Positions 58,014-64,000 of a stretch of DNA of 64,000 bases are shown piece by piece. Origin of the DNA: Cyanobacteria bacterium TGS_CYA1. Its GTDB lineage: Bacteria; Cyanobacteriota; Vampirovibrionia; Obscuribacterales; Obscuribacteraceae. A program made the translations under genes and the position numbers. The notes below the pieces were generated by a model. That model ran no database searches and was not told the origin of the DNA. It worked only from the letters and a program-made list of their open reading frames with translations. The stretch spans positions 248,001 through 312,000 of the forward strand of contig JAHCIQ010000001.1 in assembly GCA_026129135.1 (NCBI GenBank), in the 5' to 3' direction. Each line of letters opens with the position of its first letter. The stretch's first letter is position 1.

Positions 58014-59732
58014 ATGAAGTCCTCAGAAGAAAGCGCCATACTCTTTCAAGCCATTTTCGAGGATGGTCCTAGCCTCTATATGGTTCTCGACCCCGGGCTT
58101 GATATTGTCGCTTTGAGCAACAAGTATTTGGAGGCGACAAAGACCAAGCGACAAGAGATTGTTGGACGTAATATTTTTGACGTTTTTCCAGATAATCCTG
58201 ATGATCCGAATGCTACTGGGGTTTGCAATCTTAGGTTGTCACTTCAAACCGTCATCGAGACCAGGGAAGCACATACAATGGCAATCCAGAAGTATGATAT
58301 TCGCGTACCTGGCGATGAGGGAGCGAAATTTGTCGAGAGATATTGGAGCCCGGTAAATTGTCCAGTTTTCGGTCCAAATAAAGAGCTTTTATACATTGTC
58401 CATAGGGTGGAAGACGTTACCGATTTCGTGCTGATAAAACAGTCCGAGTCAGGCCCAACCAAAGATACAGAAGAACTTTACCAGCAAATTGACCGCATGG
58501 AGCGAGAGATATTTGTGCGTGGGCAGGAGATGCAAAAGCAGAATCGCGAAATGATCACGCTAAACAAAGAGCTTCTGGTAACAAGGGATCAAGCAATAGA
58601 ATCTTCGCAACTGAAGTCGGCATTTCTTGCCAATATGAGTCATGAGTTGCGCACGCCTCTTGGTGTGATACTTGGTATGTCAGAACTTCTGGCTTGCGAT
58701 GATCTTTCCGAAGATCAAAAAGAAGTAACCTCTTTAATCGAACAGTCGGCGCGGGCGTTGCTTGCACTGGTCAACGATATTCTCGATTTGTCCAAAATCG
58801 AAGCCGGCAAAATGATTTTTGACGAACGCAATTTCAGTCCAGCTCAAATGGTTCATTCCTATGCTGCTTTGCTTCAATCTGCTGCGGCGAAGAAAGATTT
58901 GAATCTCATAGTCGAAATCGACCCGTCCTTATCGTCGAATGTTCTTGGAGACGACCAGCGGGTAGGACAAGTGCTGCTCAATCTTTTGAACAACGCAATT
59001 AAATTTACCGAAAAAGGCTCGGTCAAAATTGAAGTGTCCGAGATTGAAAATAGCGAGAATAATGTACATATTCGCTTCGCCGTTACTGATACCGGTATTG
59101 GTGTCAGCAACGAAGAGGCTAGTCGTCTTTTTTCTCCTTTTACTCAAGTCGATGGATCCATTTCACGGCGATTTGGAGGAACCGGACTTGGTCTTGCTAT
59201 AAGCAAAAAACTGATTGAACTGCTTGGTGGGACGATTGGTTGCCAGAGTGAAAAAGGTGTTGGCTCCACGTTCTGGTTTGTCCTGCCTTTTAAAAAATCT
59301 GGCGAAGAAAAATCTGTGGATTCGAAAGATACCGTTTCTTATTCGTTGAATAAAGGCTGTAAAATTCTTGTGGTAGAAGATCAGCCAATCATGCAGGACT
59401 TGCTACGTCGTCAATTCGATACTCTGCAAATAGTCACTGACATCGTGTCAAACGCCGAAGATGGATTAGAGCAATTGTCTGCAAATAATTATAATTATTC
59501 GTTAGTATTGATGGATTGCCACTTGCCTAAGATGACTGGGTTTGAGGCTGCAAGACAAATTCGCAAACGAGAAAAGATAGACCCGTCACGAAGGCGAATT
59601 CCAATCATCGCAATGACTGCGGGAGCCATGAAAGGCGATCGCGAAAAATGCCTTGAATCAGGTATGGACGATTATTTGAGTAAGCCGTATACGCTTGATG
59701 AACTATGCGAAAAGCTGCGCAAATGGGTATGA
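58014..59732 (+). CDS. Hybrid sensor histidine kinase with PAS and receiver domains
   Basis: The 572-residue protein has no membrane helix. Order: PAS (about 8-140), coiled coil (150-200), HisKA with the phospho-His H210 (MSHELRTPLG), HATPase with LLNNAIKFTEKG (N box), DTGIGVSNE (G1) and GGTGLGLAISKKL (G2), then a receiver domain (ILVVEDQPIMQDLL) with D501 (LVLMDCHLP) and K in LSKPYTLDEL. It is a cytosolic hybrid kinase, so the signal is likely sensed by the PAS domain and passed to an unlinked Hpt or response regulator. No regulator gene lies next to it. Confidence 0.93.
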   Translation: MKSSEESAILFQAIFEDGPSLYMVLDPGLDIVALSNKYLEATKTKRQEIVGRNIFDVFPDNPDDPNATGVCNLRLSLQTVIETREAHTMAIQKYDIRVPGDEGAKFVERYWSPVNCPVFGPNKELLYIVHRVEDVTDFVLIKQSESGPTKDTEELYQQIDRMEREIFVRGQEMQKQNREMITLNKELLVTRDQAIESSQLKSAFLANMSHELRTPLGVILGMSELLACDDLSEDQKEVTSLIEQSARALLALVNDILDLSKIEAGKMIFDERNFSPAQMVHSYAALLQSAAAKKDLNLIVEIDPSLSSNVLGDDQRVGQVLLNLLNNAIKFTEKGSVKIEVSEIENSENNVHIRFAVTDTGIGVSNEEASRLFSPFTQVDGSISRRFGGTGLGLAISKKLIELLGGTIGCQSEKGVGSTFWFVLPFKKSGEEKSVDSKDTVSYSLNKGCKILVVEDQPIMQDLLRRQFDTLQIVTDIVSNAEDGLEQLSANNYNYSLVLMDCHLPKMTGFEAARQIRKREKIDPSRRRIPIIAMTAGAMKGDREKCLESGMDDYLSKPYTLDELCEKLRKWV

Positions 59733-59733
59733 C

Positions 59734-60561
59734 TCACGCTGCTTTCTCTTTTTCCTTGCGTTCGTTCTCCATGCGCTCTTGTTCTTTGAGTGCCTTTCCA
59801 ATTGCTGTAGCTGCTTCGTCTGTAGCCTGAATCATTTTTGCATTGGCAGAGGATGCCCAGAAAAACACGTCTAACACAAGCGAGCTACCAGACACCGCGG
59901 TATATACTTGAGGCTTGGGATCTTTTACCACTGCGCTCAATCCATTCAAAGCTGTTTTTGCAACTTCAATTGCCTTGTCTTCAGATATATTGGCAAAAGG
60001 AATTTGTAAGTGAATTCTGCGCTTGTCGTACGCGGTAAAAACAGTAACTGGTTCCGTGAAAAGTACTCCATTAGGTATGTAAACAAGCTCACCGGTGTGA
60101 GTTTTTAGCAATGTGGTGCGAATAGTGATATCTTCGACAGTGCCTTCGAAATCTTTGGCTTTTATTTCATCGCCGATGCCAAAAGGTTTTTGCCAGAGCA
60201 ATAACATTCCCGCAAAAAAGTTTTGCAAAATATTTTGAAACGCAAAACCGATAGCAACCGAAGTTATGCCAAGTCCGGCAATTAATTTGTCAGGGCTGAA
60301 GTTAGGAACCACTACCACCGCGCATATCAGAAGCCCCATCACCACAGTAGCTACGCTCACGAGCTTCGCAATTGCATGGGCAAGTGTTTTGTCTATTTGC
60401 GCGCGGCTGGAGAGTGAATATGCTGCTTTGCCGACGAGGCGGCTCAAGAAATAGAAAATAAATAGTATTAATCCGGCAATCACAAGATTGGGCAAAAGAC
60501 GGAAAAATCCGTCGATCATTTTAATGACTGTTTGCCAGGCAAGGGTGAGCCCACGTTCCAT
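59734..60561 (-). CDS. Small-conductance mechanosensitive channel (MscS family)
   Basis: The 275-residue protein has three helices and the MscS pore helix VAIGFAFQNILQNFFAGMLLLWQKPFGIGDEIKAKDFEGTVEDITIRTTLLKT, then the beta and alpha/beta cytoplasmic domains. It is close to E. coli MscS in length. It opens on membrane tension to release solutes. The gene ends one base after the histidine kinase stop, so the two converge; a shared osmotic theme is only a guess. Confidence 0.93.
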   Translation of the reverse strand: MERGLTLAWQTVIKMIDGFFRLLPNLVIAGLILFIFYFLSRLVGKAAYSLSSRAQIDKTLAHAIAKLVSVATVVMGLLICAVVVVPNFSPDKLIAGLGITSVAIGFAFQNILQNFFAGMLLLWQKPFGIGDEIKAKDFEGTVEDITIRTTLLKTHTGELVYIPNGVLFTEPVTVFTAYDKRRIHLQIPFANISEDKAIEVAKTALNGLSAVVKDPKPQVYTAVSGSSLVLDVFFWASSANAKMIQATDEAATAIGKALKEQERMENERKEKEKAA

Positions 60562-60623
60562 AAATGCTCCTCATTTCCAGGTTGTGAGATGACTATCTGG
60601 GTGTATAGCACGGATGGCCTTTA

Positions 60624-61910
60624 TTAGAGAGCAGCTGGGTGGAAAGAGGTCTGCTGCATGGGAGCCGATTCAACTGGTGCATTTGAAGTCGCTGGTGTTT
60701 GTGCTGGCTCTGCGGGCACTTGAGGTTCAGAAGGCGACGAACCTGATGTTGAAGGAGAGTCAGGAATAGTCTGTGAATTTGCATCTGGATCTGGTGATTT
60801 TGGAGGCGTGCCAGATGGGGGCGCATTCAGCTGTTCTTGCTGCAATATTTGTTTTTTGATTCTAGCGATTGATTCCCCGTGAGATGGTTTTGCTGCCACC
60901 ATTCTGACACCACTGAAGAGACGAAAATCAAATCCAGATAGTCCAGAGACGTTGTTTGAATGCCAGTTCCAGATTGGTTCTGCTCTGAAGAAGACTTGCA
61001 GACCTGGATGCTTTTTCGATATCGAACGAGCTGCTTCGATATCCATTATCATCGACATGTTGCTTTGATTTGGGATGGCAGTGGCTCTGTTTCTATAGTT
61101 CATCACAAATGTATCAGTGACAGAAAATACCCAGCCATTTCTTTGATGCACTGCACCAGCAGAAAAGAAGGGATCGATTTCACGCTGACCACCAGTGAAA
61201 TAATCGCCACCGCGGAGCTGCAACAGGGCGCTGCCAAACATTGTGGTTCTAGGTGTAAGCATGTGTAACACGCTCACCGAAGGCAATAAGTCAGACTGGC
61301 GAAGTCCTTTTACCTGCCACAATTCACGTGCTTGAAAGTCGAATTGCACTTGTGTTTTGCGTCCAGCCATGAGCGAATGACGCAAACCAAGAGACACTGA
61401 TTGTGTTGTTGGTTTGCTCAAAAAACCATGATTTGCGAATACGTCTTTGATAACGAAATAGTTGCAGTATATGCCTGTGTTTTTGAGGAAGTTATAGCCT
61501 ACAGTTATGTTTGGCAGAATACGAAAAGCGTAGTCTGCTTGTGGAACACGTTTGCTTGTAAAAAGAACGTTAGTGTCGAGTCGTTGCGATGCTTCAACAG
61601 TGGCTGAGTACCATAGATTTTCAGGCAATGCTTGATTTAAACGAAACTGAAAGCCAGGTTCTGTAGACTCGCGCTCTGGCATGAGACCAAAAGGAGTGGC
61701 GTCAGTCGGCACTACACCCGGAGTTGGAACCGGTGTGTTTTGCGCCAGTGTTATTGGTGCAAGATTTGCTTGCTGGGCATTTGCCGAAAGCGAAGACGAC
61801 GTGATTGTCAAGCTGGATAAAAGTAAGAGCGAAAGAGCGAAGCGTTTGCTCGCGTGCTGTCTTGAAACTCTAGCGCTTGTCATCGTGGTAAATGGGACAC
61901 CTTTATCCAC
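60624..61910 (-). CDS. Predicted outer-membrane beta-barrel protein
   Basis: The 428-residue protein has a signal peptide ending near SANAQQA. Residues about 90-345 alternate polar and hydrophobic residues as in beta strands, with aromatic girdle positions (NLWYSATVEASQRLDTNVLFTS, NITVGYNFLKNTGIYCNYFVI, GWVFSVTDTFVMNYR). The last 80 residues are Pro/Ser/Ala/Gln-rich and probably disordered. It resembles uncharacterised Melainabacteria-type barrel proteins; no substrate is known. Start choice is between GTG 61910 and ATG 61883. It is followed upstream by the adhesin on the same strand and may help export or display it, by proximity only. Confidence 0.65.
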   Translation of the reverse strand: MDKGVPFTTMTSARVSRQHASKRFALSLLLLSSLTITSSSLSANAQQANLAPITLAQNTPVPTPGVVPTDATPFGLMPERESTEPGFQFRLNQALPENLWYSATVEASQRLDTNVLFTSKRVPQADYAFRILPNITVGYNFLKNTGIYCNYFVIKDVFANHGFLSKPTTQSVSLGLRHSLMAGRKTQVQFDFQARELWQVKGLRQSDLLPSVSVLHMLTPRTTMFGSALLQLRGGDYFTGGQREIDPFFSAGAVHQRNGWVFSVTDTFVMNYRNRATAIPNQSNMSMIMDIEAARSISKKHPGLQVFFRAEPIWNWHSNNVSGLSGFDFRLFSGVRMVAAKPSHGESIARIKKQILQQEQLNAPPSGTPPKSPDPDANSQTIPDSPSTSGSSPSEPQVPAEPAQTPATSNAPVESAPMQQTSFHPAAL

Positions 61911-61988
61911 CTGACTTTAACATAGATGACACTCTTTCGATACTTGAAAAGCGCCGATAATGGAAAAGCTTTATTTAGGTTAGAGCCT

Positions 61989-64000
61989 TTAGTCGAGGGC
62001 GTTTGGACCAGACGATTTGTATGGTGTTCCTTTTGGATTGAGCGCCATCAAGATAACAGCGTTTTTGATCATTTTGTGGGCTAGCTGTCTTTGTGCTTTG
62101 TTGTCTGATTTGATCATTTGGCGAAGAGCTGGAACACTCGAAAAGGCGCCAATTATAGAGAACTCGGAAATGTGAGCAGTGATGCCACCACCAAGATCTT
62201 TGCTGTGTGTTTTTCGGTGTCCAATGTCTTTACCAGGATTCAAATGGTCGAAATGGGCATTGGGATTGCGTGTAAGCAATACCTGATGTCCGGGAAGAAC
62301 GTTTACCACTTTGTTGTTCGAAACAACAAATACGCCACCTCTATGCGTGTCGTGTAAATTGTATACAGCAACATCGTTTCCAGTTTCCATTACATAAGCA
62401 GTCGAGCCGCCTGCTATATGGACTGTACCTTCGTGAGTGTCGACAGTGATGTTTTCGGTCGGTGCAAAAACGATGAAGCCTTTGTCCAGAACGAAATGTG
62501 TTCCACCAGAATTAGGTCCGAAAATGACACCAGCAGCTTTGAGTGCATCGAGTTGTTGGTCCGTGAAAGAGGCAGCATGGAAGAGTGCGCTTGTCATTGT
62601 ATCTAATTTGTTATTGTTGATTGCTACGTTGCCTTCAAGCAAATTCGAATTAGGATGCTGTAGCGTATACAGAGACTGTTGTAAGCTCGAGGCATCGATT
62701 GGTGTGAAATCTGTAGCTGTTCTCGTGCCAATAATTGAATTGAGTTGAGCGGCATTTTGTAGTGCCAGTAATGCATTCAGTTCTGCCAGCGTTAGAATTC
62801 CACTGCGTCCGCTGCCTGAGCCGGAATCAACGACCACAGGAACTGGAGGCGGAAGCGGCACGGCTGTTGCTTGAATCTGATTGAGTATATTTCCACCTAG
62901 ATTGACAGTAATTACGCTGCCATTACCTGCGGTGAATGAATTAGTGGTTGGAAATATGCGTGCACTGGTCACCGCCAAAGTAGACGGATCTACGTTGCCG
63001 AATCCTACATACTCACCTGCTCCAACAGTGCCACCACCCGTAACCGTCACGTCACCAGATGCGCCACCATTGAATCCCACGCGACCAGAGTTGTTGGCTG
63101 TGTTGGTGGCTTGGATCGAACCATTCACCACTACATTTAGTGGATTGCCAGCGGCTTGATTGCTGAACAACACGCTTCCACCATTGCCACTGGTGCCATT
63201 GGCTGTAACGTTGTTGCTTACAAATACAGTTCCGGTGTTGTAAATCTGAATTGTTCCGCCGGCGGTAGTGTTCGCAACGGTCAAATTGCCTGCGATAGTG
63301 AGATCTGCAGGATTATTCAATTGAAATACCGATGTTGCTGAAGAAGTGTTCAATGTCGCGATGCGATCATTATTTAGGTAGACGCTAGAAGCACCAGAGC
63401 CGACTCCCTGACCTGCGTTTGCTTGCATACTGGATGTAGAGAGATTTATATTGGCCCCGAGGCCTCCGATATTTCCATTGTCAGCGGTCAAATTGACTGC
63501 ACCTGAGCCGGCATTCTGAGCCGAGAGTTGACCCAGACCGGTGATACTTCCTGCAGCGCCAACAATGGATAAATTGATAGTACCGACTGAAGAAGTTATT
63601 CCTCCATTCAAGACAATGCTCATGTCAAAATTGCTGTTGTTTGCAATTTGGACATTGCCACTAGATGCAATGCCGGTTGTTCCCACTGTCACTGTGGTGC
63701 CATTTGTAGGTGAAGTGTAATCTAAAGAACCGATGGTTCTGCCTGTATCTGTGGTGATGTCCACGCTCTGACTGTCTTGAATAAAGACACTGCCAGCGAC
63801 GCCAACAGATGGGTTCGATCCGAGAACAAGAATTGGAGTACTGGTATTGATCCTTCCAACGCCTGCACTTCCGATTTGTCCGCCTTCAGTCAAAAGCGTG
63901 ACTTTGCTTGCTGAGAGCAACCCCGTTCCCGATGGACCCCCGGCTCCTGTACCAATGATTGTGATTGTACCCGTGCCAGTTGCTGTTACGGGGTTGTTGA
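61989..64000 (-). CDS. Giant beta-repeat adhesin-like protein, C-terminal part with FecR-like end
   Basis: About 670 residues are visible; the frame is still open at base 64000, so the N-terminus is outside. The visible N-terminal two thirds are Gly/Asn/Thr/Ser-rich beta repeats of filamentous-haemagglutinin type (SIQATNTANNSGRVGFNGGASGDV, LTVANTTAGGTIQIYNTGTVFVSNNV). Near the end, a beta domain (about 480-570 of the visible part: HFVLDKGFIVFAPTENITVDTHEGTVHIAGGSTAYVMETGNDVAVYNLHD) resembles FecR-like periplasmic domains. Such proteins are usually surface adhesins. No anchor or barrel domain is seen at the end. A frame starting at TTG 63920 would be an artefact of the window edge. Confidence 0.75.
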   Translation of the reverse strand, partial: NNPVTATGTGTITIIGTGAGGPSGTGLLSASKVTLLTEGGQIGSAGVGRINTSTPILVLGSNPSVGVAGSVFIQDSQSVDITTDTGRTIGSLDYTSPTNGTTVTVGTTGIASSGNVQIANNSNFDMSIVLNGGITSSVGTINLSIVGAAGSITGLGQLSAQNAGSGAVNLTADNGNIGGLGANINLSTSSMQANAGQGVGSGASSVYLNNDRIATLNTSSATSVFQLNNPADLTIAGNLTVANTTAGGTIQIYNTGTVFVSNNVTANGTSGNGGSVLFSNQAAGNPLNVVVNGSIQATNTANNSGRVGFNGGASGDVTVTGGGTVGAGEYVGFGNVDPSTLAVTSARIFPTTNSFTAGNGSVITVNLGGNILNQIQATAVPLPPPVPVVVDSGSGSGRSGILTLAELNALLALQNAAQLNSIIGTRTATDFTPIDASSLQQSLYTLQHPNSNLLEGNVAINNNKLDTMTSALFHAASFTDQQLDALKAAGVIFGPNSGGTHFVLDKGFIVFAPTENITVDTHEGTVHIAGGSTAYVMETGNDVAVYNLHDTHRGGVFVVSNNKVVNVLPGHQVLLTRNPNAHFDHLNPGKDIGHRKTHSKDLGGGITAHISEFSIIGAFSSVPALRQMIKSDNKAQRQLAHKMIKNAVILMALNPKGTPYKSSGPNALD

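Overview
The window reads as chromosomal DNA of a Gram-negative bacterium with a moderate GC content. An LptF/LptG-type permease, an RND pump with adaptor, a predicted beta-barrel protein and many signal peptides imply an outer membrane and a busy periplasm. The density of exported TPR proteins, exported caspase-like proteases and DUF4384 proteins, plus a DUF3124 lipoprotein, best fits a non-photosynthetic relative of cyanobacteria (Melainabacteria/Vampirovibrionia, Obscuribacterales-like). That assignment is inference from gene content only. TGA is used as a normal stop by many genes here. No tRNA, rRNA, CRISPR array, transposase or phage gene was recognised.

Layout. 1-2.4 kb: an SGNH-like/MBOAT O-acylation pair (minus) behind a palindrome-rich control region, and a GNAT acetyltransferase. 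2.5-5.9 kb: an exported thioredoxin-like gene with one in-frame TGA at the expected active site (candidate selenoprotein), then two exported TPR proteins. 5.9-11.2 kb: a D-threonine-aldolase-like enzyme, then a nitric-oxide defence unit (Rrf2 regulator, rubredoxin, group III truncated haemoglobin) divergent from a quinol-dependent NO reductase with an operator-like palindrome between them; a fasciclin protein follows. 11.4-14.3 kb: a spermidine-synthase-like protein with an unusual membrane/extracytoplasmic tail and a FemAB-type peptidoglycan-bridge enzyme. 14.3-31.3 kb: the most distinctive block, with four exported caspase-like proteases (all with the His/Cys dyad), two stand-alone DUF4384 proteins, a DUF4384 protein fused to a possibly permuted papain-like domain, and a large all-TPR protein, interrupted by a Kef-type antiporter and a DUF3124 lipoprotein. 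31.3-37.9 kb: rhomboid protease, VIT/VWA protein, a secreted partial duplicate of its C-terminus, SRPBCC, nucleotidyltransferase-like and PepSY proteins, and small conserved genes. 38-43.3 kb: a segment bounded by two 82-bp direct repeats, holding two polytopic glycosyltransferase-like proteins, a small secreted protein, an LptF/G permease and an unknown protein. 43.4-48.6 kb: tmRNA, prmA, a hydrolase, a TPR protein, an NlpC/P60 hydrolase and small membrane proteins. 48.5-57.9 kb: a large unknown protein, an RND efflux pump with divergent TetR regulator, a methyltransferase and a TPR protein. 58-64 kb: hybrid histidine kinase, MscS channel, a beta-barrel candidate and the C-terminal part of a giant beta-repeat adhesin.

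Most interesting points: (1) the candidate selenocysteine thioredoxin-like protein; (2) the exported caspase/DUF4384/TPR locus, where one exported module is shared by a caspase fold and a papain-like fold; (3) the compact NO-response unit and its operator; (4) the partial gene duplication that produced a secreted HMA-like protein carrying a CxxC motif; (5) the 82-bp direct repeats around the 38-43 kb segment.
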